Part shown: in pieces, positions 24,228-32,908 of the stretch
Numbering within the stretch: position 1 is the first letter of the stretch
How the letters are laid out: every line of letters begins with the position of its first letter
DNA from: an uncultured Muribaculaceae bacterium
GTDB taxonomy: Bacteria; Bacteroidota; Bacteroidia; Bacteroidales; Muribaculaceae
DNA: 39,783 bases
Direction: 5' to 3'
Assembly (NCBI GenBank): GCA_947381945.1
Contig: CANCXM010000028.1
Location: 1-39,783 of the forward strand
The notes under the pieces: model-generated
The model's input: only the letters and a program-made list of their open reading frames with translations
The model's database searches: none
Told to the model about the DNA's origin: nothing
Translations under genes and position numbers: made by a program

Positions 24228-25100
24228 ATGACCTCATCAGCTACAAAAGCCCCGGAGGTGATTAAATTCACCAAAATGCACGGCATCGGCAATGATTACA
24301 TATATATCAACTGTATGCAATCCATGCCCGACCGGCTCCCCGAGCTGGCCATCGAAATGAGCGACCGCCATTTCGGTGTCGGAGGCGACGGCATCGTACT
24401 GATATGCCCCTCCGAGGTCGCCGACTTCAAGATGAGGATGTTCAACAACGACGGGTCGGAAGCCCGCATGTGTGGCAACGCCTCCCGTTGCATCGCCAAA
24501 TATGTCCATGGCCACCATCTCACCGACCTCACACGCATAAGCCTTGAAACCCTCTCGGGTATCAAGGTTTTGTCGCTTAATATGAGCAGTGACGGAGAGG
24601 TCGGCAGCGTCACCGTCGACATGGGCGAGCCCGAACTCACCGCCAAGGCCGTCCCCGTCATCTCCGGGACAGAACGCATGATCGAGCAGGAAGTCCCCAC
24701 CTCCGCCGGACCCGTCAAAGTCACAGCCGTCTCGATGGGCAACCCCCACGGAGTCATCTTCGTCGACCGCATCGAGGATGTCGACTTCGACCGCCTCGGA
24801 CCCGAACTTGAACGCCACCCCATCTGGCCCGACCGCGCCAACATCGAATTCCTCCAGGTCATCTCCCCCGCCGAAGCGCGCATGAGAGTCTGGGAGCGTG
24901 GCACAGGAGAGACACTCGCATGTGGCACCGGAGCCTGCGCCGCAGCAGTCGCCGCCGCCATCACAGGCCGCAGCGACCGCCGCCTGACCATCCACCTCCG
25001 CGGCGGAGACCTCATCATCGAATGGACCCCCGGAGGCCACGTCATGATGACCGGCACAGCCACCGAAGTATTCGAAGGCAGCTATCACCGACAACGTTGA
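24228..25100 (+). CDS. dapF: Diaminopimelate epimerase
   Basis: A 290-residue PLP-independent epimerase that converts LL- to meso-diaminopimelate, used for lysine and peptidoglycan. Both catalytic cysteines are present: Cys82 in ARMCGNASRC and Cys232 in ETLACGTGACAAA. The MHGIGNDYIYIN start and FNNDGSEARMCG block are family hallmarks. Translation starts at ATG 24228, fixed by the promoter just upstream. The next gene, dapL, lies 45 nt downstream and supplies the substrate. Confidence 0.96.
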   Translation: MTSSATKAPEVIKFTKMHGIGNDYIYINCMQSMPDRLPELAIEMSDRHFGVGGDGIVLICPSEVADFKMRMFNNDGSEARMCGNASRCIAKYVHGHHLTDLTRISLETLSGIKVLSLNMSSDGEVGSVTVDMGEPELTAKAVPVISGTERMIEQEVPTSAGPVKVTAVSMGNPHGVIFVDRIEDVDFDRLGPELERHPIWPDRANIEFLQVISPAEARMRVWERGTGETLACGTGACAAAVAAAITGRSDRRLTIHLRGGDLIIEWTPGGHVMMTGTATEVFEGSYHRQR

Positions 25101-25145
25101 CAGAAACACAGACAATACTTACAAATACACCATCAGGCAAGAAAG

Positions 25146-26387
25146 ATGTTCAGGATCAACGACAATTTCACCAAACTCCCCGCCTCCTACCTCTTCAGCG
25201 AGGTGGCCCGCAGGGTCAAGGCCTACACCGAAGCCCATCCCGGCGTAGAGATCATCCGCATGGGCATCGGTGATGTCACCCGTCCCCTCTGTCCCGCCGT
25301 CATAGAAGCCCTCCACTCAGCCGTCGACGACGAAGGACGCGCCGAAAACTTCCACGGCTACGGCCCCGAACAGGGCTATGCCTTCCTGAGCGGTAAAATC
25401 TCGGAATACGACTACAAAAGCCGGGGAATAGACATCGAACCTGACGAAATCTTCATCAGCGACGGAGCCAAAAGCGACACCGGCAACATCGGCGACATCC
25501 TCTCCACCGCCAACCGAGTGGCAGTCACCGACCCCGTCTACCCCGTCTATGTCGACACCAACGTCATGGCCGGACGCGCAGGCAGCCTCGGCGAGGACGG
25601 CCGCTGGAGCAACATCGAATACCTCCCCTGCACAGCCGAAAACTCCTTCGTCCCGGCACTCCCCGTGGGCAACCCCGACCTCATCTACCTCTGCTATCCC
25701 AACAACCCAACCGGCACAACCCTCACCCGCAGCCAGCTTAAGGTATGGGTGGACTATTGCCGCGAACACGGCACCCTCCTCCTCTTCGATGCCGCCTACG
25801 AGGCATACATCCGCGAGGCCGACGTCCCCCATTCAATCTACGAGATAGAAGGCGCCAAGGAAGTAGCCATCGAATTCCGCAGCTACTCCAAGACCGCAGG
25901 CTTCACCGGCATACGCCTCGGCTACACCGTCGTCCCCAAAGCCCTCAAAGGCATCGACAGCAACGGCGACAAAGTAGCCCTCAACCCACTCTGGCGTCGC
26001 CGTCAGACCACCAAGTTCAATGGCGCGAGCTATCTGACCCAGCGCGGAGCCGAAGCCCTCTACACCCCCGAGGGACAGCGCCAGATGAAAGAGAGCGTGG
26101 ACTACTATCTCGAAAACGCAGCCATGCTCCGCGCCGGACTGGCCGAGGCAGGCTACGAGGTGGCCGGCGGAGTCAACTCCCCCTACATCTGGTTGAAGAC
26201 CCCCGGAACCATGACCTCATGGGAATTCTTCGACTATCTCCTCGACCGCTATCATATCGTAGGCACTCCAGGCAGCGGCTTCGGCCCCGCAGGAGAAGGC
26301 TACTTCCGCCTGACAGCCTTCAACACCCACGAAAACACCCGCCGCTGCGTGGAACGGCTCGCAGGAAAACAATCAATGAATAAATAA
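25146..26387 (+). CDS. dapL: LL-diaminopimelate aminotransferase
   Basis: A 413-residue class I aminotransferase with PLP Lys249 in [16 protein letters not shown] and the CYPNNPTG motif at 183-190. The start ([23 protein letters not shown]) and the [15 protein letters not shown] segment are specific to DapL, which converts tetrahydrodipicolinate to LL-DAP in one step, bypassing the succinylase and acetylase routes. dapF upstream confirms the pathway. Length fits the plant/chlamydial/Bacteroidota DapL type. Confidence 0.95.
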   Translation: MFRINDNFTKLPASYLFSEVARRVKAYTEAHPGVEIIRMGIGDVTRPLCPAVIEALHSAVDDEGRAENFHGYGPEQGYAFLSGKISEYDYKSRGIDIEPDEIFISDGAKSDTGNIGDILSTANRVAVTDPVYPVYVDTNVMAGRAGSLGEDGRWSNIEYLPCTAENSFVPALPVGNPDLIYLCYPNNPTGTTLTRSQLKVWVDYCREHGTLLLFDAAYEAYIREADVPHSIYEIEGAKEVAIEFRSYSKTAGFTGIRLGYTVVPKALKGIDSNGDKVALNPLWRRRQTTKFNGASYLTQRGAEALYTPEGQRQMKESVDYYLENAAMLRAGLAEAGYEVAGGVNSPYIWLKTPGTMTSWEFFDYLLDRYHIVGTPGSGFGPAGEGYFRLTAFNTHENTRRCVERLAGKQSMNK

Positions 26388-26425
26388 GTACAATCACATA
26401 ATTTCTTAATCCACCAGAACACATT

Positions 26426-28615
26426 ATGTCAAGCTTAAGGTTTAAAGTTGTAGAAGAAGCGTCCAACCGCAAGGCTGTTCCCGTGAACATTCCTGCCGAA
26501 CGCCCGCAGGAGTACTACGCAAGCAAGGTTTTCAACCGTGCCAAGATGTATGAATATCTTCCCATCGAGACCTACAAGGCCCTCATCAACGCCATTGACA
26601 ACAAGCAGCCCCTCTCGCGCAAGGTTGCCGACAGCGTAGCCGAAGGCATGAAGCGATGGGCCATCGACAACGGTGCCCGCCACTATTCCCACTGGTTCCA
26701 GCCCCTCACGGAGACCACAGCCGAGAAGCATGACGGCTTCGTGGAGCATGACGGCAAGGGAGGAATGGTCGAGGAATTCTCCGGCAAGCTTCTCGTGCAG
26801 CAGGAACCCGACGCATCGAGCTTCCCCAACGGCGGCATCCGCAACACCTTCGAGGCACGAGGCTACTCCGCATGGGACATCTCCTCTCCTGCCTTCCTCA
26901 TGGACAACACCCTCTGTATCCCAACCATCTTCATCTCATACACAGGTGAATCCCTTGACTACAAGACCCCGCTCCTCCGCGCCCTCTCGGCAGTCGACAA
27001 AGCCGGTACCGCAGTGGCCCGTTACTTCGACCCCAATGTGACCCATGTCACCTCCAACCTCGGTTGGGAGCAGGAATACTTCCTCGTTGACGAAGCCCTC
27101 TATGCCGCACGCCCCGACCTCATGCTCACAGGCCGCACCCTCATGGGCCATGAATCAGCCAAGAACCAGCAGCTTGAGGACCACTACTTCGGTGCCATCC
27201 CCTCGCGCGTCGAAGCCTTCATGCTCGACCTTGAGATCGAAGCCCACAAGCTCGGCATCCCCGCCAAGACACGCCACAACGAGGTTGCCCCCAACCAGTT
27301 CGAGCTTGCCCCCATCTTCGAGGAAACCAACCTTGCCAATGACCACAACATGCTTCTCATGTCGCTCATGAGCGAGGTGGCACGCCGCCATAACTTCCGC
27401 GTGCTTCTCCACGAGAAACCCTTCGCAGGCATCAACGGCTCGGGTAAGCACAACAACTGGAGCCTCAGCACCAACACCGGCACCCTGCTCTTCGCACCCG
27501 GCAAGACCCCGAAGGAGAACCTCCAGTTCATCACCTTCGTGGCCAACGTCATGGCAGCCGTCCATCGCCACAACGCGCTCCTCAAAGCCTCCATCATGTC
27601 GGCGACCAACTGCCACCGTCTCGGCGCCAACGAGGCACCCCCTGCCATCATCTCTATCTTCACCGGCAGCCAGCTCGCCGAAATCGTCAACAAAATCAAG
27701 AACTCCGACAAGGACGAGCTCATCGCTCTCGCAGGCAAGGAGGAGCTTGACCTCGGCGTGGCACAGATTCCCGAGCTGATGATCGACAACACCGACCGCA
27801 ACCGCACCTCCCCCTTCGCCTTCACCGGAAACCGCTTCGAGTTCCGTGCCGTCGGTTCGAGCGCCAACTGCGCATCGGCTATGATTGCCCTCAATGCCGC
27901 CGTGGCCGAACAGCTTGCCGACTTCAAGCAGAAGGTCGACTCACGTCTTGAGGCAGGTGAGGACCTCCAGCACGCCCTCCTCGCTGAAATCAAAGCCCTC
28001 CTCCTCTACTCCGAGGCAATCCACTTCGACGGCAACGGATATTCAGACGAATGGAAGGAAGAGGCAGCCCGCCGTGGCCTCGACTGCGAGACCAATCCCG
28101 CCCTCATCTTTGACGCATACCTCCGTCCCTCGTCAATCGAGATGTTCCGCAAGACAGGTGTCATGAACCATGTCGAGCTTGAAGCCCGCAACGAAGTGAA
28201 GTGGGAGATGTATACCAAGAAGATTCAGATTGAGGCCCGAGTCCTCGGCGACCTTGCCATCAACCATATCATCCCCGTCGCCACACGCTATCTCTCTATC
28301 CTCCTCGACAATATGGTGAAGATCCGCACCCTCTTCCCCGGCAACAAGGGCGAGGAACTCTCATCGCAGGATGCTGTCACCGTCGAGAAGATTATGCGTC
28401 ACTGCTCTGTCATCAAGGAGGAAGTAGCCAAGATGGTCAATGCCCGCAAGGAAGCCAACAAGATTGAGACCGAACGCGAGAAGGCTCTTGCATATTCCCG
28501 TGAGGTTGCCCCGATTCTTGAAGTGGTGCGCTATCATATCGACAAGCTTGAGCTTCTCGTCGACAATGAGATGTGGCCTCTCCCCAAATATCGCGAACTG
28601 CTCTTTATCCGCTAA
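26426..28615 (+). CDS. glnN: Glutamine synthetase type III
   Basis: A 729-residue ATP-dependent glutamate-ammonia ligase of the large type III class typical of Bacteroides. Visible parts include HYSHWFQPLTETTAEKHD (GSIII-specific), the catalytic block KLGIPAKTRHNEVAPNQFEL, HEKPFAGINGSGKHNNWSLS, and the DNTDRNRTSPFAFTGNRFEF adenylate/glutamate site. The C-terminal third is helical. It begins 38 nt after dapL, so it may be read from the dapF promoter, or from one too weak for me to see. It is the main route of ammonia assimilation in this clade. Confidence 0.97.
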   Translation: MSSLRFKVVEEASNRKAVPVNIPAERPQEYYASKVFNRAKMYEYLPIETYKALINAIDNKQPLSRKVADSVAEGMKRWAIDNGARHYSHWFQPLTETTAEKHDGFVEHDGKGGMVEEFSGKLLVQQEPDASSFPNGGIRNTFEARGYSAWDISSPAFLMDNTLCIPTIFISYTGESLDYKTPLLRALSAVDKAGTAVARYFDPNVTHVTSNLGWEQEYFLVDEALYAARPDLMLTGRTLMGHESAKNQQLEDHYFGAIPSRVEAFMLDLEIEAHKLGIPAKTRHNEVAPNQFELAPIFEETNLANDHNMLLMSLMSEVARRHNFRVLLHEKPFAGINGSGKHNNWSLSTNTGTLLFAPGKTPKENLQFITFVANVMAAVHRHNALLKASIMSATNCHRLGANEAPPAIISIFTGSQLAEIVNKIKNSDKDELIALAGKEELDLGVAQIPELMIDNTDRNRTSPFAFTGNRFEFRAVGSSANCASAMIALNAAVAEQLADFKQKVDSRLEAGEDLQHALLAEIKALLLYSEAIHFDGNGYSDEWKEEAARRGLDCETNPALIFDAYLRPSSIEMFRKTGVMNHVELEARNEVKWEMYTKKIQIEARVLGDLAINHIIPVATRYLSILLDNMVKIRTLFPGNKGEELSSQDAVTVEKIMRHCSVIKEEVAKMVNARKEANKIETEREKALAYSREVAPILEVVRYHIDKLELLVDNEMWPLPKYRELLFIR

Positions 28616-28654
28616 TCACATACGGATGTAATCTCTGAATAAAATCCAAGACCG

Positions 28655-28720
28655 AACAAAGTTCCGCTCTTCCCTGCTGTCCCCAACATGGCCACAGCAG
28701 ACGGGGAGCGGCTCTTTGTT
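28655..28720 (+). terminator. Hairpin after glnN
   Basis: A long stem pairs AACAAAG, CCGCTC and CTGCTGT (from 28655) with ACAGCAG, GAGCGG and CTTTGTT (to 28720), with small internal mismatches. No T run follows, so efficiency as an intrinsic terminator is uncertain. Confidence 0.6.
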
Positions 28721-28733
28721 GGAAATAAATCAT

Positions 28734-28741
28734 TATCTTTG
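28734..28741 (+). promoter_or_regulatory. -7 box of the amidophosphoribosyltransferase operon
   Basis: TATCTTTG, 35 nt before ATG 28777. A TTTG lies 15 nt upstream (28715-28718), slightly closer than consensus, inside the preceding hairpin's right arm. Confidence 0.52.
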
Positions 28742-28776
28742 CAAGGCAACATAATCTTATCATCTATACCCGGAAT

Positions 28777-30666
28777 ATGGAGATTCTGAAACACGAGTGT
28801 GGTGTCGCGATGGTGCGGCTGCTCAAACCGCTGGAATATTACAAACAGAAATACGGGACCTACGCCTACGGCATAAACAAGCTTTACCTCCTAATGGAGA
28901 AGCAACACAACCGCGGGCAGGAAGGAGCCGGAATAGGAGTGGTGAAGATGCACTCCGTGCCAGGGAATGAATATGTGTTCCGCGAAAGAGCGCTCGGAAA
29001 GGATGCCATTCAGGAAATATTCGAGACCGTCAAGACAAAGGTCGAGAAAGCAGGGCTCACAGACCGCGATGCGGAATGGGTGGAGCGCTATGCTCCGTTC
29101 ATCGGTGAGATTTATATGGGCCATCTCCGCTATTCGACCACCGGAAAGAGCGGTCTGTCGTATTGCCATCCCTTCCTTCGCCGCAACAACTGGCGCTCAC
29201 GCAATCTCCTGATGTGTGGCAACTTCAACATGACTAATGTCGACAAGGTCTTTGAACGCGTTGTTGCCTGCGGTCAGCATCCGCGCATATTCAGTGATAC
29301 GGTCGTCCTTCTCGAACAGCTCGGCGATGCGCTCGACAAGGAGAACCACCGCATATACCGTCAGTATCGCGAATCCATGGATGGTCAGAAACTCACCCGT
29401 GCGATTGAGGACAACCTCGACATGAAACGTGTGCTTTCCTCGACAGCTCCACAGTGGGACGGTGGATTTGTCATCTGCGGTGCCACTGGTTCGGGCGATA
29501 TGTTCGCTCTCCGTGACAGCCACGGAATCCGTCCGGCCTTCTATTATTATGACGATGAGGTCGTGGTGCTTGCATCGGAGCGTCCGGTCATCCAGACGGT
29601 TTTTGATGTCCCTCGCCGTGCGGTTCGTGAGCTTGCCCCGGGAAGCGCGCTGATTGTGACAAAGGCAGGGCAGATGAGTGTGACCGACGTTCTTGGCGAG
29701 GCCGAGAATCAGCGTTGCTCGTTCGAGCGCATCTATTTCTCGCGTGGAAGTGACGCCGACATCTACCGTGAGCGCAAGCAGCTCGGCTGCAACGTCGTTC
29801 CGGCAATCATGAAGAGTATCGACGGTGATTTAGACCATTCGGTGTTCTCGTTCATCCCCAACACAGCCGAGGTTGCTTTCATAGGAATGGTAGGTGGACT
29901 GATGGCGGAACTTGACAAGCGTAAGGCCGCGGAGATTCTTGATGCGCAGAAAGCGGGAACCCTCACGCCGGAGACTCTTGCCGCTATCATGAACCGTGAC
30001 CTCCGGGTGGAGAAAGTGGCTATCAAGGATATAAAACTGCGCACATTCATTGCCGAGGGAGATTCCCGCAATGACCTCGCAGCCCACGTCTATGATGTGA
30101 CTTACGGAATCGTGGAAAACAATGTCGACAATCTCGTGGTTATCGACGACAGCATTGTTCGCGGGACGACTTTAAAGCAGTCCATCCTTAAGATGCTCGA
30201 CCGTCTGCATCCCCGCAAGATAGTCGTCGTTTCCTCATCGCCACAGGTGCGTTATCCCGACTATTACGGTATTGACATGTCGCGTATGGGTGAGTTCATC
30301 GCCTTCCGGGCAGCCGTTGAGTTGCTGAAGGACCGTGGGATGGAAAATGTGCTTGAGGAGACCTACCGTGAGTGCAAGGCGCAGGAGAAGCTTCTCGACA
30401 TAGAGGTGAGAAACTGCGTCAAAGCCATCTATGCTCCGTTCACTCAGGAGGATATTTCCCGCAAGATTGCGGAGATGCTCACCGCCGACGGTTCGGTCAG
30501 CGCTGAGGTCGATATAATCTACCAGAGCCTCGAAGGACTCCGCGATGCGATTCCATCGTGTCCCGGCGACTGGTACTTTTCCGGCGATTATCCCACTCCG
30601 GGAGGCGTCAGGCTTGTCAACCGTGCTTATATCAATTATTACGAAGGAAATACAGAAAAAAGATGA
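28777..30666 (+). CDS. Amidophosphoribosyltransferase-type enzyme (PurF family)
   Basis: A 629-residue protein combining an N-terminal Ntn glutaminase domain and a PRPP-binding transferase domain. The nucleophile Cys8 sits in KHECGVAMV and would be exposed by removal of a seven-residue propeptide. GHLRYSTTGKSG and LMCGNFNMTN are glutaminase signatures, and VIDDSIVRGTTL is the PRPP loop. PurF makes 5-phosphoribosylamine, the first purine step. At 629 residues it is longer than standard PurF (~470-500), with extra segments after the glutaminase part and a ~100-residue tail; such long forms are known in Bacteroidales and may be a second paralogue, so I give no symbol. Confidence 0.9.
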   Translation: MEILKHECGVAMVRLLKPLEYYKQKYGTYAYGINKLYLLMEKQHNRGQEGAGIGVVKMHSVPGNEYVFRERALGKDAIQEIFETVKTKVEKAGLTDRDAEWVERYAPFIGEIYMGHLRYSTTGKSGLSYCHPFLRRNNWRSRNLLMCGNFNMTNVDKVFERVVACGQHPRIFSDTVVLLEQLGDALDKENHRIYRQYRESMDGQKLTRAIEDNLDMKRVLSSTAPQWDGGFVICGATGSGDMFALRDSHGIRPAFYYYDDEVVVLASERPVIQTVFDVPRRAVRELAPGSALIVTKAGQMSVTDVLGEAENQRCSFERIYFSRGSDADIYRERKQLGCNVVPAIMKSIDGDLDHSVFSFIPNTAEVAFIGMVGGLMAELDKRKAAEILDAQKAGTLTPETLAAIMNRDLRVEKVAIKDIKLRTFIAEGDSRNDLAAHVYDVTYGIVENNVDNLVVIDDSIVRGTTLKQSILKMLDRLHPRKIVVVSSSPQVRYPDYYGIDMSRMGEFIAFRAAVELLKDRGMENVLEETYRECKAQEKLLDIEVRNCVKAIYAPFTQEDISRKIAEMLTADGSVSAEVDIIYQSLEGLRDAIPSCPGDWYFSGDYPTPGGVRLVNRAYINYYEGNTEKR

Positions 30667-31706
30667 AACCTCCGGTCTCTCCTCCGGTTCCTGTCATGCT
30701 GACGGGACTGCTGACAGCTTTTATAATTTCAGTTTGGTCAATGTCTGCCTGCGGGCGGACGTTGACCAAACGTCTTTATATGCCGATGCCTGTCGAACTG
30801 CGTGATTCTTTCCTCACTCTATCCCTTGGCTCAGACCCATCGGTCGGGACACAGCTTGTCGATGTGCGTGGAGCAATGGCCGGGATAGGGGAGCGACCGG
30901 GTCTTGCGACGGCCTATTGGGGAATTGACCTGATTGGTGGCAGTGACACGCTTCGGCTGACGCTGCGTCATGGCAACAGTGCTTTCGGGGATTTACTCGA
31001 CAAACGCGTAAACATGCTCACTGCTTCTATCGGCGGTAGGGTGGTGGATGAGAAGGATGTGGCGCAGTTCGAGTCCTCTTCAGGCGTTTACAATACAATC
31101 CGTCTGACCATTGACCGCGAGAGTCAGGAACTGACGGTTTCGGGTGGCGGAAAGAGCGTGGTTGATATATTCACGGTTTCATTACGACCGATGGAAGCGC
31201 CTGTGGAGCTGAGAGTGTGGAGTCACGGTAGACTTACTCTGTCATCCGTCTCGATGGAGAGCGCATTTTCGCCTCAGAAGACCTTGGCTACTGCATGGAC
31301 GCAGGATAGCCTTACGGCCTATCTTAAAAATTCCGATGACCCGCTCGAAGGCTACTGGCAGTATCTCGACCGCGAGAACGATCCGCAGTATGCCCGTCCC
31401 GGTGGTCGCTATCTGCTTGCTGTTGTCCGTTCTGCCTCCGGCAATGAGTTGGAAGAAGATACCGGCTATGACATTATATATGTGTCAGGCGCGGAGACTT
31501 ATCGTGACCGCTGGTCACCGATGATGCTCAAGGGTCGTCTGCGCCCGACAATTTTTCAAGACCATTACGATTTGCATTGGATTGACTCCTCTTTTGAGCC
31601 TATTGAACGTGACATTCACGCCAATGTCACGGATGGCTCAATTCTCAGTCTGTCATTCCCGTTGCTGAAAACCACACTCCGTTTTTCAAAAATGCCATTG
31701 AAATGA
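30663..31706 (+). CDS. Lipoprotein of unknown function, coupled to the PurF-type gene
   Basis: A 347-residue protein starting at ATG 30663, which overlaps the previous stop as ATGA. The hydrophobic leader ends WSMSAC, making Cys30 the likely lipidation site. The mature part is beta-rich, with SDTLRLTLRHGN, ELTVSGGGKSVVDIF and a RDRWSPMMLKGRLRPTIFQ segment; no known catalytic motif. It could be a carbohydrate-binding or jelly-roll-like fold, a guess only. The last codons (PLK) lie within the left arm of the terminator hairpin that follows. An earlier start at 30558 would run inside the upstream gene and lose the leader. Confidence 0.8.
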   Translation: MKPPVSPPVPVMLTGLLTAFIISVWSMSACGRTLTKRLYMPMPVELRDSFLTLSLGSDPSVGTQLVDVRGAMAGIGERPGLATAYWGIDLIGGSDTLRLTLRHGNSAFGDLLDKRVNMLTASIGGRVVDEKDVAQFESSSGVYNTIRLTIDRESQELTVSGGGKSVVDIFTVSLRPMEAPVELRVWSHGRLTLSSVSMESAFSPQKTLATAWTQDSLTAYLKNSDDPLEGYWQYLDRENDPQYARPGGRYLLAVVRSASGNELEEDTGYDIIYVSGAETYRDRWSPMMLKGRLRPTIFQDHYDLHWIDSSFEPIERDIHANVTDGSILSLSFPLLKTTLRFSKMPLK

Positions 31707-31728
31707 ATGGCATTCCAATGGCATTTTT
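31688..31728 (+). terminator. Intrinsic terminator overlapping the end of the lipoprotein gene
   Basis: A perfect 13-bp stem pairs 31688-31700 with 31716-31728 and ends in five Ts. The left arm is coding, so the stop at 31704-31706 lies in the 15-nt loop. Confidence 0.9.
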
Positions 31729-31734
31729 GGTGGC

Positions 31735-31765
31735 TGGCGCGTTCATTATTAACATTAACGCGCCA
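31735..31765. repeat. Hairpin in the convergent gap
   Basis: TGGCGCGTT (31735-31743) pairs perfectly with AACGCGCCA (31757-31765) around a 13-nt AT-rich loop. It lies between the lipoprotein terminator and the EamA gene. Confidence 0.75.
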
Positions 31766-31802
31766 TTACATTATGTTTATCCATGCGCTGATGTATTTCG
31801 TC

Positions 31803-31829
31803 GGGCATACGCGCTACAGCGCGTCCTAC
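31803..31829. repeat. REP-like palindrome with the CATACGCGC core
   Basis: ACGCGCT-ac-AGCGCGT (31809-31824) is a perfect palindrome with 7-bp arms. It is preceded by GGGCAT, giving the same GGCATACGCGC-Y-ACRG-Y-GCGTC pattern as the arm at 11345-11366. Confidence 0.7.
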
Positions 31830-31868
31830 AAAAGCGACAGTAAATTCATACAATAAATATCCGGTTGC

Positions 31869-32744
31869 CTACAGGCTGCCTATGACGAGGAAGGTGAGGC
31901 CGATAAGCAGCAGTGTGAGGTCGATGAGTTTGAGTTTGATATTTTTCTCATGGAGTGCTATGACACCGTAGAAGAACGACACAATCACGCTTCCGCGACG
32001 TATCATTGAAACCACGGCTATCATCGAGCCTTCTATTGAAAGACTGTAGAAATAGGCGATGTCTGCAACGGTGAGAAAGAGCGAGATCAACGGGATGGTC
32101 CAACGCCATTGGAGGCGTGTCCCTCCTTTTTTGCCTTTGAGGATGAGACCGATGGTTATGCCCATTATCACCATCTGGTAGAGTGAATACCATGCCTGGA
32201 CTTCGAGCGGTTCGTAGCGGGTGAGTAGATATTTGTCATACAGTGCACTGACTGCACCCATGGCGGTTGCTCCTATGGCCATCCATACCCATTTGTTTGA
32301 TTTCAGCGAGAATCCTTCCTTGCCTCCGACACGGCTGATGAAATAAAGCGACCAGAAACCGAGAATCACGCCTGCCCACTGCCAGAGATTCAGTCGTTCG
32401 CCAAACAGGAGCAGCGCGCCGACGAGCACCATGACAGGGCGCGAGGCATTGACCGGGCCTGCGATGGTGAGGGGAAGGTGTTTGATGCTGGCATATCCGA
32501 GTAACCACGACGACAGCACTATTCCTGATTTCAGCAGGATAGCGCCGTGGCCTTCAAGGGTGTTGCCCAAACCGTAGTTTCCATGACAGATGCCGATTAT
32601 AATAACCGGAAGCATGAAAAGCGAACCGAAGACTGTGTTGAGGAAGAGTACGCCGAGCACACTGTTGCGGTCCACCGACAGTTTCTTCATCACGTCATAA
32701 AATCCGAGGCACAAAGCCGATAAGATAGCGAGTCCTACCCACAT
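31869..32744 (-). CDS. EamA/DMT-family transporter
   Basis: A 291-residue inner-membrane protein with about ten hydrophobic helices arranged as two EamA-type halves (VGLAILSALCLGFYDVMKKL in the first; WVWMAIGATAMGAVSALYDKYLL opening the second). Polar or acidic residues are few. The substrate of these metabolite exporters or importers cannot be read from sequence. Transcription is from a TAnnTTTG box at 32781-32788, back to back with dnaN. Confidence 0.9.
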   Translation of the reverse strand: MWVGLAILSALCLGFYDVMKKLSVDRNSVLGVLFLNTVFGSLFMLPVIIIGICHGNYGLGNTLEGHGAILLKSGIVLSSWLLGYASIKHLPLTIAGPVNASRPVMVLVGALLLFGERLNLWQWAGVILGFWSLYFISRVGGKEGFSLKSNKWVWMAIGATAMGAVSALYDKYLLTRYEPLEVQAWYSLYQMVIMGITIGLILKGKKGGTRLQWRWTIPLISLFLTVADIAYFYSLSIEGSMIAVVSMIRRGSVIVSFFYGVIALHEKNIKLKLIDLTLLLIGLTFLVIGSL

Positions 32745-32780
32745 AATTCTTAAAAATATATGTTTCTACAAAAAATCGTG

Positions 32781-32788
32781 CAAAGTTA
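32781..32788 (-). promoter_or_regulatory. -7 box of the EamA transporter gene
   Basis: The minus strand reads TAACTTTG, 36 nt before ATG 32744. It is divergent from the dnaN promoter ~60 nt away. Confidence 0.52.
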
Positions 32789-32848
32789 CTAATTTTAGTC
32801 CGAATTCAGGCATTTTGATGCGGTTGCCCTGCTCAAATCGCGCTTCGT

Positions 32849-32880
32849 TTTGTGTATTGAGAAAAATTATGCTAACTTTG
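32849..32880 (+). promoter_or_regulatory. Promoter of the dnaN operon
   Basis: TTTG (32849-32852) is followed after 20 nt by TAACTTTG (32873-32880), 28 nt before ATG 32909. Confidence 0.7.
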
Positions 32881-32908
32881 TGGGATAAAAACTCTAAAGA
32901 AATCAGCA

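Noticed and set aside
24237..25115. Minus-strand frame of 292 residues opposite dapF
   Set aside because: dapF has both catalytic cysteines in frame; the antisense frame is low-complexity Asp/Gly/Val.
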